Both the position numbers and the translations under genes were made by a program. A stretch of DNA of 64,000 nt from Clostridium_AD sp050717535 (lineage in GTDB: Bacteria > Bacillota > Clostridia > Clostridiales > Clostridiaceae): contig NZ_JBOITM010000028.1 in the NCBI RefSeq assembly GCF_050717535.1, positions 62,001 to 126,000 on the forward strand, in the 5' to 3' direction. The notes under the pieces were generated by a model that was not told the origin of the DNA, did not search any database, and saw only the letters and a program-made list of their open reading frames with translations. This document shows positions 26,367 to 35,361 of this stretch, in pieces. Each line of letters starts with the position of its first letter. Position 1 is the stretch's first letter.

Positions 26367-26381
26367 TTTACTATATAGAAT
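26357..26381 (+). promoter_or_regulatory. Possible sigma-H promoter of spoVS
   Basis: AGGAATT (26357-26363), 13 bases, AGAAT (26377-26381), close to the B. subtilis sigma-H pattern AGGAnnT-N14-HGAAT (here AGGAATT-N13-A-GAAT). spoVS is sigma-H dependent in B. subtilis. The -35 overlaps the end of the radical SAM gene. Confidence 0.45.
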
Positions 26382-26430
26382 ATAGTGTCTATAGTATTTG
26401 TAATAACGAACGCAGTAGGGGGTAATAATA

Positions 26431-26691
26431 ATGGACGTATTAAAAGTATCAGCAAATTCACAACCTAAATCCGTAGCGGGAGCATTAGCTGCAGCATTAA
26501 GAGGTAACTCAATTGCAGAATTACAAGCTGTAGGGGCAGGGGCTGTTAATCAAGCGGTAAAAGCTATTGCTATTACTAGAGGGTTTGTTGCACCGAATGG
26601 TATTGACTTAGTAGTAATTCCTGCTTTTGTGGAAATATCCATAGATGGTGAAAAAAGAACAGCTATTAAATTTATAGTTGAGCCAAGATAA
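26431..26691 (+). CDS. spoVS: Stage V sporulation protein S
   Basis: 86-aa AlbA-like protein needed for progression of sporulation (spore coat and core dehydration stages in B. subtilis). It begins MDVLKVSANSQPKSVAGALAAAL, has GAGAVNQAVKAIAITRGFVAPNG, and ends KRTAIKFIVEP; the match to the family is end to end. A GTAGGGGG ribosome site precedes the ATG. It is flanked by its own probable promoter and a strong terminator, so it is likely monocistronic. Confidence 0.96.
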   Translation: MDVLKVSANSQPKSVAGALAAALRGNSIAELQAVGAGAVNQAVKAIAITRGFVAPNGIDLVVIPAFVEISIDGEKRTAIKFIVEPR

Positions 26692-26716
26692 AAAAACCGT
26701 GCATGCACGGTTTTCT
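26692..26716 (+). terminator. Terminator after spoVS
   Basis: A 22-base perfect palindrome (AAAACCGTGC/GCACGGTTTT, 26693-26714) directly after the spoVS stop, ending in TTTTC. Confidence 0.85.
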
Positions 26717-26839
26717 TAATTAATTGATACTTTTATAATTAATTGATATTTTCATGTGAATGCTATAAACTATATAATAGAGAAAAATATACAATAGAGA
26801 AAAACAGATTATTATATAAACTAAAATATGAGGTGAATT

Positions 26840-26938
26840 ATGAATAGGAAAAAGAGAGATAAAATGCAAATGATATTAATTTATGCAATAGTAGTGATTT
26901 TTACTTTAAGTTTTGTATTACCAATGTTATTCCGCTAA
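26840..26938 (+). CDS. 32-residue single-span membrane peptide upstream of smc
   Basis: ATG at 26840 follows TGAGGTGA at good spacing. The product has a basic N-terminus (MNRKKRDKM), then one hydrophobic helix (about 11-29, MILIYAIVVIFTLSFVL), and ends PMLFR. No named family is recognised. It lies 17 bases before smc, so it is probably co-transcribed. The ribosome site and positive-inside topology support a real small membrane protein, but length makes chance possible. Confidence 0.55.
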   Translation: MNRKKRDKMQMILIYAIVVIFTLSFVLPMLFR

Positions 26939-26955
26939 AATAGGAGAGTGTTTCC

Positions 26956-29900
26956 ATGTTCTTAAAATCTATTGAAATAAGAGGCTTTAAATCCTTTGCA
27001 GATAAAACAGAGTTAACATTTAAAAAGGGTATTACAGCAGTAGTTGGACCTAATGGTAGTGGCAAAAGTAATATATCTGATGCTGTTAGATGGGTGCTTG
27101 GAGAGCAAAGTGTAAAAAATCTAAGAGGAGATAAGATGGAAGATGTTATATTTGCAGGCACGCAGTTCAGGAAACCAGTTAGCCTAGCACAGGTATCTTT
27201 AACTTTGGATAATAGTGATTGTGAATTAGATATTGATTATTCTAATGTGGCTATATCCAGAAGATTGTATAGGTCAGGAGAAAGTGAATATTTAATAAAC
27301 AATACATCCTGTAGGTTAAAAGATGTTCAACAACTTTTTATGGATACAGGTATAGGTAAAGAGGGATACTCTATTATAGGACAAGGCAAAATTGATGCTA
27401 TTTTAAGTGGAAAAACTGAAGAAAGAAGAAAATTATTTGAAGAAGCTGCAGGAATTGTAAAGTTTAAGAGTAGAAAAGAAGAAGCAGGTAAAAGATTAGA
27501 TAGTACCCAGCAGAATCTTATTAGAATAGAAGATATTTTGAGCACTTATGAAGAACGATTGGAACCACTAATGAAAGAAAGTGAAAAGGCGAAGAAATTT
27601 TTAAAATATTTTGAAGAATTAAAGGGTAAAGAAGTTAGCCTTATTATTGATTCTATTAATAAAGTTGAAGAGAAAATTAAAACCACACATGAACAATGTG
27701 ATAAATTAAATGTGGAAGTTGTAAGTGTTACTGAGGAAAAAAGGCAGTTGAAGAGTGCTGTTGAATATTGGAACAGTGAATTTGAAAAATTTGAAAATAA
27801 AAATCAAGAAGAGAAACAATTATATTATAATAATAAGATAATTTACCAAAAAAGTGTTTCAGAGATAAATATTCTAAATGAAAGAATAGAGAATTTAGTT
27901 AAACTCATAGATAAAACATCAAATGAGAGTCATACCACATATGAAAAACTATTAGAATTTAAAAATAATCGTCATGTATTAGAGAATTCACTAAGTAATA
28001 CAAAAAATACACAAATAGAAATAGAAGAAAAAATCAATGCTGAAGAGTTAAAAATAGAAAAAATTCAAGAAAATGTAGCAGTTGAAAGTGATGAAGTTGA
28101 AACTCTTAAGGTTGAAGAACAAAAGAATATTGAGGGAACTAGTACAATTGCTAATAGATTATTAATTTTAAACAATAACATAGATGGTGCCAGTAAAAGA
28201 ATAGATGCCTTAAAAGATACTATTGAAAACTATTCTAATTTAATGAAAAACAACATAATTAAAAAAACAGAATTTGAAAACAAAATGAGTGAGTTTAAAA
28301 ATAAGATCTTTAATTGTGAAAGTGCTCTTAAAGAAAATAAAGAGAAAATTAATAAACTTCAAAAGGACTTAATTAGCAATGAAACAACCATGAGAAATTG
28401 TAATTATAAAATTAATAAAACTGAAGCTAATTTTAATGTGCTTACTAGTTTAGAAAGAAAACATGAAGGCTATAATAAATCAGTAAAAAATTTAATGCAA
28501 CATATTAGTGAAGGTAAGGTAGGTAACATTAAAGAGTGTTTTGTACTTGGAGAAATTATAAAAGTTGAAAAGACACTAGAAGTAGCTATAGAAATTGCAT
28601 TAGGTGGTACTATATCACACATAATAACGAAGAATGAAGCTGTAGCTAAAACACTAATTGTTTATTTGAAGGCAAATAGCTTAGGAAGAGCAACGTTTTT
28701 GCCATTAAATATTATTAAGGGGAAAAACATTTCAATTGACAATGGAACTAAAAATCATCCTGGATTTGTTGGAATTGCAAATGATCTAATAGGTTATGAG
28801 GATAAGTTTAAAGAAGTTATCTCATTTATTCTTGGTAGAACTATTATATGTAGGGATATGGATTCGGCTCTTCAAATTTCTAAAAGCAATAATTATAGAT
28901 ATAAAATTGTTACATTATCAGGAGAGGTTATAAACCTTGGTGGATCTTTAACTGGTGGAAGTATTTATTCAAAGACTTCAAGTATAATTGGGAGAAAAAG
29001 AGAAATTAAAGAATTGGGTATAGATTTGAATTCCTTAAAAAATGAATCACTTATTTACTTAGAAAAAATAAAACAAATTAAAACTGAAATTGCGTGTTTA
29101 GATCATAAAAACACAGAATTAGTGGAGGATGCTCATTTCCAAAACATTGAAAAGACGAAGATGGAAGCTAAAATAAGTGCAGTAGAGTATGAAACAAGTA
29201 GATTGAAAAATAATGTTACTACTTTAAGCGGTGAAAAATTGTCGGAAGAGATAAAACTTAAATTCGACAATAAGGAAATAGAGGAAAAAAATACATCCGT
29301 GGATAAATTAACATTGGAAAAAGAGAAAATACTGGCAACTCTTACTAAAGTTCAATTTAAATTAAAAGATAAATTACAAGAGATTGAGAATATAAAAGAA
29401 TTAATTATTGATGCTAAGATAAAAAAAGCACAGATTGATGAAATTATAAATAATAAGGACTTTGAAATTCAAAGGATAGATGAAGAGATGACAGTGCAAG
29501 GCGAAAAAATCATCATATTTTCTAAAGAAATAGAAGAAGCTATGAATAATAAAAAAAGAAGCGCTGGCGAAATATTAATTCAGAAAGAAAAATCAAATGA
29601 AATAAAGAAAAGTTTAGAAAAAATGGAAAAGTGCTTTGAAGATAATGAAATTCAAAGAATTAAAATTAAACAAAAAATAAAAATTAGCATAGAAGGACTA
29701 GATAATGTTTCATTAATAGTAGAAAAAAGTGAAAAAGATTTGTATAAATATGAATTAGCCTTTGCAAAGGTAGGAATGGAAAAAGATACTTACTACCAAA
29801 AATTGAATGAGGACTTTGAATTAACATATGCAGAAGCATTGCAATTTAAAAATGAAATAGAGGATATTGATAAGCTGAAAAGTGAAATAGCAACTTTAAA

Positions 29901-30510
29901 AGGTGCTATATCAATGCTTGGTAAAGTTAATGTAGGTGCTATTGAAGAGTATAAAGAGGTCAAAGAAAAATTTACTTTTATGGATGATCAAAAGGAAGAT
30001 TTAGTGTTAGCTAAAAATGAGTTAACAACAGTAATATCTGAAATGACTAAAAAAATGAAGGAGATATTTGCAGAAAACTTTGAAATATTAAGACGAAATT
30101 TTCACGAAACTTTCATAGAATTATTTAAAGGTGGAAGTGCGGATCTGATACTTACCGAAGGCGATGAACTTACATCTAAAATTGATATTAATGTACAACC
30201 ACCAGGAAAAAAACTCCAAAATATAAGCCTTATGTCTGGAGGAGAAAAAGTTTTATCTGCAATCGCTTTATTATTTGCTATTTTAAAGATGAAACCAACT
30301 CCGTTTTGCATTTTAGACGAAATTGAGGCGGCCCTTGACGATGCGAATGTGGTTCGATATGCTGAATTCTTAAAAAAATTCTCTGATAATGTTCAGTTTA
30401 TTATAATAACTCATAGAAAAGGAACTATGGAAGCTAGTGATGTTCTATATGGGGTTACCATGGAAGAAAAAGGAGTATCGAAAATAGTGTCTGTAGATTT
30501 TAATAAGTAA
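26956..30510 (+). CDS. smc: Chromosome segregation protein SMC
   Basis: 1184-aa SMC ATPase that compacts and segregates the chromosome with ScpAB (not in this window). The N-terminal Walker A GPNGSGKSN is at residues 31-39. Two long coiled-coil arms flank a hinge at about 500-660 (KHEGYNKSVKNLMQ through GEVINLGGSLTGGS). The C-terminal head carries the ABC signature LMSGGEKVLSAIALLFAIL and Walker B FCILDEIEAALDD. Full length with no disruption. ATG 26956 follows AGGAGAG. ftsY starts 17 bases later. Confidence 0.98.
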   Translation: MFLKSIEIRGFKSFADKTELTFKKGITAVVGPNGSGKSNISDAVRWVLGEQSVKNLRGDKMEDVIFAGTQFRKPVSLAQVSLTLDNSDCELDIDYSNVAISRRLYRSGESEYLINNTSCRLKDVQQLFMDTGIGKEGYSIIGQGKIDAILSGKTEERRKLFEEAAGIVKFKSRKEEAGKRLDSTQQNLIRIEDILSTYEERLEPLMKESEKAKKFLKYFEELKGKEVSLIIDSINKVEEKIKTTHEQCDKLNVEVVSVTEEKRQLKSAVEYWNSEFEKFENKNQEEKQLYYNNKIIYQKSVSEINILNERIENLVKLIDKTSNESHTTYEKLLEFKNNRHVLENSLSNTKNTQIEIEEKINAEELKIEKIQENVAVESDEVETLKVEEQKNIEGTSTIANRLLILNNNIDGASKRIDALKDTIENYSNLMKNNIIKKTEFENKMSEFKNKIFNCESALKENKEKINKLQKDLISNETTMRNCNYKINKTEANFNVLTSLERKHEGYNKSVKNLMQHISEGKVGNIKECFVLGEIIKVEKTLEVAIEIALGGTISHIITKNEAVAKTLIVYLKANSLGRATFLPLNIIKGKNISIDNGTKNHPGFVGIANDLIGYEDKFKEVISFILGRTIICRDMDSALQISKSNNYRYKIVTLSGEVINLGGSLTGGSIYSKTSSIIGRKREIKELGIDLNSLKNESLIYLEKIKQIKTEIACLDHKNTELVEDAHFQNIEKTKMEAKISAVEYETSRLKNNVTTLSGEKLSEEIKLKFDNKEIEEKNTSVDKLTLEKEKILATLTKVQFKLKDKLQEIENIKELIIDAKIKKAQIDEIINNKDFEIQRIDEEMTVQGEKIIIFSKEIEEAMNNKKRSAGEILIQKEKSNEIKKSLEKMEKCFEDNEIQRIKIKQKIKISIEGLDNVSLIVEKSEKDLYKYELAFAKVGMEKDTYYQKLNEDFELTYAEALQFKNEIEDIDKLKSEIATLKGAISMLGKVNVGAIEEYKEVKEKFTFMDDQKEDLVLAKNELTTVISEMTKKMKEIFAENFEILRRNFHETFIELFKGGSADLILTEGDELTSKIDINVQPPGKKLQNISLMSGGEKVLSAIALLFAILKMKPTPFCILDEIEAALDDANVVRYAEFLKKFSDNVQFIIITHRKGTMEASDVLYGVTMEEKGVSKIVSVDFNK

Positions 30511-30527
30511 AAAAAGGAGAATTAGAA

Positions 30528-31439
30528 ATGTTTGGAGAATTTTTTGATAAGTTAAAAGGCGGATTAGCAAAAACTAGGAATAGCATAACAGAAAAAGTTA
30601 GTGAAGTATTAAACTTAGCCATTACAATTGATGATGAATTATATGAGGAACTAGAAGAAATATTAATTACAGCAGATATAGGTGTAGGGACATCTATTGA
30701 TGTCATTGAAAAACTCAAAATTGTGGTAAAGCAAAATAAAATAAAAGATCCAACAGAGATTAGACCTTGTTTAAAAGAAGTTCTCATTGACGTATTAGAT
30801 TGCGATAAAAATCCAATGAAGCCTAATAGTTTACCAAAGGTGATTTTAATAATTGGAGTTAATGGAGTTGGTAAAACTACTTCTATTGGTAAAATTGCTG
30901 CAAATCTAAAATCAGAAAAATATAAAGTGCTAATTGCTGCAGCGGATACATTTAGAGCAGGAGCAATTGAACAGCTTGAGGTATGGAGCAGTAGAGCAGG
31001 TGTAGACCTTATAAAACATCAGGAGGGATCTGACCCTGCTGCAGTAGTTTTCGATGCTGTTCAAGCAGCAAAAGCAAGGAAAGCTGATGTCTTAATTTGT
31101 GATACGGCTGGTAGACTTCATAATAAAAAAAATCTTATGGAGGAACTTTCAAAGATAAATAGGGTAATTAATCGGGAATATAGTGAGGCTTATTTGGAGA
31201 CTTTACTAGTGCTTGATGCTACAACAGGCCAGAATGGTGTAGAACAAGCTAAGCAATTTATGGCAATATGTCCTATAGACGGTATAATACTAACTAAATT
31301 AGACGGCACTGCAAAAGGTGGAGTTGTAATATCGATAAAAAAACAGTTAAATATACCAGTTAAATATATAGGCGTTGGAGAAGGAATAGATGATTTACAA
31401 GAGTTTAATGCAAGAGATTTTGTAGAGGCATTATTTTAA
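30528..31439 (+). CDS. ftsY: Signal recognition particle receptor FtsY
   Basis: SRP-receptor GTPase for co-translational membrane targeting. N domain about 1-95, then GTPase motifs GVNGVGKTT (G1), DTFRAGAIEQL (G2), DTAGRLHNK (G3) and TKLDGTAKGG (G4). It is a short 303-aa form without the long acidic N-terminal extension of E. coli. AAAGGAG precedes the ATG. It shares the smc transcript, while ylxM-ffh downstream have a separate promoter. Confidence 0.97.
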   Translation: MFGEFFDKLKGGLAKTRNSITEKVSEVLNLAITIDDELYEELEEILITADIGVGTSIDVIEKLKIVVKQNKIKDPTEIRPCLKEVLIDVLDCDKNPMKPNSLPKVILIIGVNGVGKTTSIGKIAANLKSEKYKVLIAAADTFRAGAIEQLEVWSSRAGVDLIKHQEGSDPAAVVFDAVQAAKARKADVLICDTAGRLHNKKNLMEELSKINRVINREYSEAYLETLLVLDATTGQNGVEQAKQFMAICPIDGIILTKLDGTAKGGVVISIKKQLNIPVKYIGVGEGIDDLQEFNARDFVEALF

Positions 31440-31496
31440 AATGTTTGCTTGGGATACTGGGTTATATAAAAAAATTAGCCTGTTAAGTAAAATTAC

Positions 31497-31525
31497 TTGA
31501 CACTGTATTCAAAGTCTGATATTAT
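31497..31525 (+). promoter_or_regulatory. Strong predicted sigma-A promoter of ylxM-ffh
   Basis: TTGACA (31497-31502), 17 bases, TATTAT (31520-31525). Because transcription would start near 31532, an upstream in-frame ATG at 31526 cannot be used, which fixes the ylxM start at 31550. Confidence 0.75.
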
Positions 31526-31549
31526 ATGACTTGTGAGCAGGGTGATGAA

Positions 31550-31897
31550 ATGGAAAAAAGATTTGAAATTTCCCTATTGTTTGATTTTTATGGTGAATTG
31601 CTTACTGAAAAACAAAGAAATATTATGGATTTGTATTTTAATAATGATTTGTCTTTATCAGAAATAGCAGAAATAAATAATACTAGTAGGCAAGCTACTT
31701 ATGATACCATTAAAACATGCGAAAAAATGCTTTTAGTATATGAGGAAAAATTAAAATTATCAGAAAAAGACATTAAACTAAAAGGAACAATAAAAAAAAT
31801 AATATTGGAATTAGATAACTTACAAACAAACGTAAAAGATGAAAAAATGAATCAACTTATATATGATATAAAGACTCAAATTATCGAAAAAATTTAG
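31550..31897 (+). CDS. ylxM: Helix-turn-helix protein YlxM, SRP-associated
   Basis: 115-aa YlxM/p13 protein. It begins MEKRFEISLLFDFYGELLTEKQRNIMDLYF and carries a sigma-region-4-like HTH (LSLSEIAEINNTSRQATYDTIKTCEKML). It is consistently encoded just before ffh and is thought to modulate the SRP pathway. GGGTGAT at 31540-31546 serves the ATG. ffh starts ten bases after its stop. Confidence 0.9.
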   Translation: MEKRFEISLLFDFYGELLTEKQRNIMDLYFNNDLSLSEIAEINNTSRQATYDTIKTCEKMLLVYEEKLKLSEKDIKLKGTIKKIILELDNLQTNVKDEKMNQLIYDIKTQIIEKI

Positions 31898-31907
31898 GAG
31901 GTTTATT

Positions 31908-33257
31908 ATGGCTTTTGAAGGGTTATCTTCTAAGTTACAGGATACCATTAAAAAATTAAAAGGTAAGGGTAAGCTTTCTGAAAAAGATATTAAAGAGGCT
32001 ATGAGAGAAGTAAAACTAGCATTACTGGAAGCCGATGTCAATTATAAAGTAGTTAAGGATTTTATAAAAAATGTTAGCGAAAAGTGTTTAGGCAATGGGG
32101 TATTAGAAAGCTTAACTCCAGGTCAACAGGTTATTAAAATTGTTAATGACGAGTTGACTAATTTAATGGGTAATTCAGAAAGTAAATTAGAGTTTTCAAT
32201 AAAAGGATTAACGGTTATAATGCTGGTGGGTCTTCAAGGCGCTGGTAAAACTACAATGGGTGGAAAACTTGCACTAATGCTTAAAAAGAAAAATAAAAAA
32301 CCGCTTTTAGTTGCTTGTGATGTATATAGGCCGGCTGCAATTAAACAATTGCAAGTAGTAGGAAAACAAATTGATATTCCGGTATTTACTATGGGAGACA
32401 AAGTGAGCCCTGTAGATATAGCAAAAGCATCTATAGCCTTTGCCAAGGAAAATGGTAACAATGTAGTAATAATAGATACAGCAGGAAGACTTCATATAGA
32501 TGAAACACTAATGGAAGAACTTCAAAATATAAAATCTAGTGTGCAGCCAAGCGAAATAATGTTAGTTGTAGATTCAATGACAGGCCAAGATGCAGTTAAT
32601 GTAGCTGATAGTTTTAATTCACAGCTAGATATAACTGGGGTAATATTGACTAAATTGGATGGAGATACAAGAGGTGGTGCTGCACTATCTATTAAAGCTA
32701 TAACTGGCAAACCTATAAAATTTGTTGGTATTGGTGAAAAAATGAACGATTTAGAAGTCTTCTACCCAGAGAGAATGGCATCAAGAATACTTGGCATGGG
32801 TGATGTTCTTTCTTTGATTGAAAAAGCACAACAGTCTATAGATGAAAAAGAAGCAAAGGAACTTGGTAATAGAATGCTTTCTCAAGAATTTAATCTAGAA
32901 GACTATTTAGCAATGATTCAACAAATGAAAAAATTAGGACCCTTGGATAAATTAATTGAAATGATGCCAGGTGCTAATAAAAAAGAATTGCAGGGTGTAG
33001 ACCTCTCTAAAAGTGAAAAAGATATGGGAAAAGTTGAAGCCATTATAAAATCAATGACAACTTCAGAAAGAAAACATCCTAGTATAATTGCTAACAATTC
33101 TTCTAGAAAAAAAAGAATTGCTAACGGTTCGGGTACTTTGGTACAGCAAGTAAATAAGCTTTTAAAAGATTTTGAGATGGCGAAGAAGTTCATGAAGCAA
33201 GCAAAAGGTTTCCAAAAACCTGGTAAAAAAGGTATGTTTGGTAAAATGCCTTTTTAA
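31908..33257 (+). CDS. ffh: Signal recognition particle protein Ffh
   Basis: SRP54-type GTPase binding signal peptides and 4.5S/scRNA. NG domain motifs: GLQGAGKTT, DVYRPAAIKQL, DTAGRLHIDE and TKLDGDTRGG. The M domain from about residue 295 contains the methionine-rich groove and ends GKKGMFGKMPF. At 449 aa it is normal. AGGAGG precedes the ATG. No SRP RNA gene is nearby. Confidence 0.98.
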   Translation: MAFEGLSSKLQDTIKKLKGKGKLSEKDIKEAMREVKLALLEADVNYKVVKDFIKNVSEKCLGNGVLESLTPGQQVIKIVNDELTNLMGNSESKLEFSIKGLTVIMLVGLQGAGKTTMGGKLALMLKKKNKKPLLVACDVYRPAAIKQLQVVGKQIDIPVFTMGDKVSPVDIAKASIAFAKENGNNVVIIDTAGRLHIDETLMEELQNIKSSVQPSEIMLVVDSMTGQDAVNVADSFNSQLDITGVILTKLDGDTRGGAALSIKAITGKPIKFVGIGEKMNDLEVFYPERMASRILGMGDVLSLIEKAQQSIDEKEAKELGNRMLSQEFNLEDYLAMIQQMKKLGPLDKLIEMMPGANKKELQGVDLSKSEKDMGKVEAIIKSMTTSERKHPSIIANNSSRKKRIANGSGTLVQQVNKLLKDFEMAKKFMKQAKGFQKPGKKGMFGKMPF

Positions 33258-33300
33258 TAAAAAAATTGATTATTAACTAAATTTAAGGAGGTGATATTAC

Positions 33301-33543
33301 ATGGCAGTTAAAATAAGATTAAAAAGAATGGGTGCTAAACATGCTCCATTTTATAGAGTAGTGGTTGCAGATTCAAGAGCGCCTAGAGACGGAAAGTTTA
33401 TTGAAGAAATAGGATACTACAATCCAACAACAGAGCCAACAACTATTAAAATTGATGTTGAAAAAGCAGCTAGTTGGATAAAGAATGGTGCACAACCTTC
33501 TGATACAGTTAAAAGATTACTTAATAAAATAGCAGTCAACTAG
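33301..33543 (+). CDS. rpsP: 30S ribosomal protein S16
   Basis: 80-aa S16, opening MAVKIRLKRMGAKHAPFYRVVVADSRAPRDGKFIEEIG and ending with the KNGAQPSDTVKRLL motif. AAGGAGGTGA precedes the ATG. It begins the conserved rpsP-khpA-rimM-trmD-rplS set, 43 bases after ffh. Confidence 0.97.
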   Translation: MAVKIRLKRMGAKHAPFYRVVVADSRAPRDGKFIEEIGYYNPTTEPTTIKIDVEKAASWIKNGAQPSDTVKRLLNKIAVN

Positions 33544-33577
33544 AAAAGTTTGTAAGTAATGAATGGAGGAGTTTTCC

Positions 33578-33805
33578 ATGAAACAATTACTTGAAGTATT
33601 GGCAAAGTCTTTAGTTGATAAACCGGAAATGGTAGTAGTAAATGAAGTAGCCCATGAGCATACTGTAGTTCTTGAATTATCAGTTGCCCATGAGGATATG
33701 GGAAAAGTTATAGGCAAACAAGGTAGAATAGCTAAAGCTATTAGAACTGTTGTAAAGGCAGCTGCTGTTAAAGAAAACAAAAAAGTAGTTGTTGAAATTA
33801 AGTAA
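33578..33805 (+). CDS. khpA: KH-domain RNA-binding protein KhpA (YlqC)
   Basis: 75-aa single KH domain with the GxxG-type loop GKVIGKQGRIAKAIRTVVKA. With KhpB/Jag it forms an RNA chaperone affecting cell division and elongation. An ATG at 33563 overlaps the GGAGGA ribosome site (33565-33570), so ATG 33578 is used. Conserved position between rpsP and rimM. Confidence 0.93.
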   Translation: MKQLLEVLAKSLVDKPEMVVVNEVAHEHTVVLELSVAHEDMGKVIGKQGRIAKAIRTVVKAAAVKENKKVVVEIK

Positions 33806-33832
33806 GAGTTAGGCTTAACCTAGCTCTTATTT
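33804..33832 (+). terminator. Hairpin after khpA (weak terminator)
   Basis: A 10-bp stem (33804-33813 with 33819-33828, one T-G pair) with tail ATTTTAATT. It may attenuate rather than end transcription into rimM. Confidence 0.45.
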
Positions 33833-33917
33833 TAATTAAATATTGGGGCTTATTTTTAAGGCATATTCAAATAAATAATAGCTGTTCATATAAGCGATTT
33901 TGAAAGGAGAATTTTAA

Positions 33918-34409
33918 ATGAAAGATTTTATGAGTGTAGGCCAGATCGGTAAGACACATGGTTTAAAGGGTGAAGTAAAAGTTTTTTCATTAACAGACTC
34001 ATTGGAGAGATTTAAGGAATTAAAAAGTGTGTATATCGACGGGGAAATTAGAAAAGTCGAAGGATGTAAGCTTCAAGCAGATAGAGCGATACTAAAAATT
34101 GAAGGTATAGATACAATAGAACAAGCTGAATTATATAGAAACAAGTACATTATGGTTAGTCGTGAAGATGCTATTGAATTGCCTGAGGGTAGTTATTATG
34201 TAGCTGACTTGATAGATTGCAGTGTTTTCGAAGAAGGCGGAGAAGAACTGGGGAAAGTATTTGATGTTCTTAGTACACCAGGTAACGACGTATACTGGGT
34301 TAAAGGAAAAAAAGAAGTGCTTATTCCAGTACTTAAGGATATCGTGGTTAGTATAGATATTGATAAACGCGAGATAATAATTAAACCAGTGAATGAATGG
34401 TTAGAATGA
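33918..34409 (+). CDS. rimM: Ribosome maturation factor RimM
   Basis: 163-aa factor for 16S rRNA 3'-domain processing; binds S19. The N-terminal domain has SVGQIGKTHGLKGEVKVFSLTD, and the PRC-barrel domain ends with the conserved VYWVKGKKEVLIPVLKDIV. AAAGGAG precedes the ATG. Its stop overlaps the trmD start (ATGA). Confidence 0.96.
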   Translation: MKDFMSVGQIGKTHGLKGEVKVFSLTDSLERFKELKSVYIDGEIRKVEGCKLQADRAILKIEGIDTIEQAELYRNKYIMVSREDAIELPEGSYYVADLIDCSVFEEGGEELGKVFDVLSTPGNDVYWVKGKKEVLIPVLKDIVVSIDIDKREIIIKPVNEWLE

Positions 34410-35122
34410 AAATTGATATATTAACTCTATTTCCTGAAATGTTTGAAATTTTTAATCAAAGTATAATTGGAAGGGCCATAGAGAAAAACATATTGGAGAT
34501 TTCACCTCGCAATATTAGGGATTATTCACTAAATAAGCATAAAAAAGTAGATGATTATCCTTATGGCGGTGGTGCCGGTATGGTAATGCTAGCTCAACCA
34601 TTAGTGGACAGTATTAAGGATGTTAAATTACATAATAACGGAAAGGTAATATTTTTGGGACCGAGAGGGAAGACATTTACTCAGGAAATTGCAAAAGAGC
34701 TATGTAAGGAAAGTGAATTAATATTTATATGTGGTCATTATGAAGGCATTGATGAGAGAACCTATGATTATATAGATATGGAGATTTCGCTGGGTGATTA
34801 TGTTTTGACTGGTGGAGAAATGGCATGTATTCCTATTGTGGATAGCATTTGTAGGTTAGTCCCAGGGGTTTTATCTTGTAGTGAGAGCTACACAGAGGAA
34901 TCTTTTTATGATGGAGTATTAGAATATCCTCAATATACAAGGCCTGAATGTTTTGAGGGTAGCATGGTTCCTGAGGTATTGACATCAGGACATCATGAAA
35001 ATGTAAGAAAGTGGAGGCGGTTACAGTCGCTTTTAATAACTAAAGCAAAAAGACCGGATATGTTTGAAAAACTTAGCCTTACTAAAGAAGATAAAAAACT
35101 ATTAGTAAAAAATAATAAATAG
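34406..35122 (+). CDS. trmD: tRNA m1G37 methyltransferase
   Basis: SPOUT-class methyltransferase (deep trefoil knot) that prevents +1 frameshifting. It begins MKIDILTLFPEMF, with YPYGGGAGMVM-like (DYPYGGGAGMVM), GHYEGIDERTYDYIDMEISLGDYVLTGGE and YTRPECFEG. I use ATG 34406, which overlaps the rimM stop, rather than 34397, because the family N-terminus begins there (238 aa). Confidence 0.97.
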   Translation: MKIDILTLFPEMFEIFNQSIIGRAIEKNILEISPRNIRDYSLNKHKKVDDYPYGGGAGMVMLAQPLVDSIKDVKLHNNGKVIFLGPRGKTFTQEIAKELCKESELIFICGHYEGIDERTYDYIDMEISLGDYVLTGGEMACIPIVDSICRLVPGVLSCSESYTEESFYDGVLEYPQYTRPECFEGSMVPEVLTSGHHENVRKWRRLQSLLITKAKRPDMFEKLSLTKEDKKLLVKNNK

Positions 35123-35213
35123 GCTAACATATTGATTTGTTATTTATTTGAATGTGCCTTAAGCAAAAGTGCCAAAAAACAGGATATTGCCTTGAAAGTT
35201 ATATAAAGTTAAG

Positions 35214-35247
35214 AAATATCTTATATATAAGCATAAAAGATATTTTT
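35214..35247 (+). terminator. Possible terminator after trmD
   Basis: A 9-bp AT-only stem (35214-35222 with 35237-35245) followed by TTA. It is low in GC and may be weak. Confidence 0.3.
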
Positions 35248-35250
35248 ATG

Positions 35251-35279
35251 TTGATATATATATATATTTATGATAGAAT
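35251..35279 (+). promoter_or_regulatory. Predicted sigma-A promoter of rplS
   Basis: TTGATA (35251-35256), 17 bases, TAGAAT (35274-35279). Confidence 0.65.
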
Positions 35280-35285
35280 GTAGCT

Positions 35286-35350
35286 TGTGCTAGTACGGGC
35301 GGTCCTCTGTCATATTACAATGAGTATGAACGTCACAATAAAATTTTAGG
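35286..35350 (+). ncRNA. Candidate L19 leader (autoregulatory rplS 5' UTR)
   Basis: The ~75-nt leader between the rplS promoter and ribosome site is GC-richer than its surroundings (TAGTACGGGCGGTCC). Firmicutes often carry an L19 leader RNA here. I could not fold or compare it, so the assignment rests on position and composition. Confidence 0.4.
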
Positions 35351-35361
35351 AGGGAATGCAC

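Noticed and set aside
31440..31549. Start of ylxM at ATG 31526
   Set aside because: This codon directly follows the -10 box of the promoter at 31497-31525 and would not be in the transcript.
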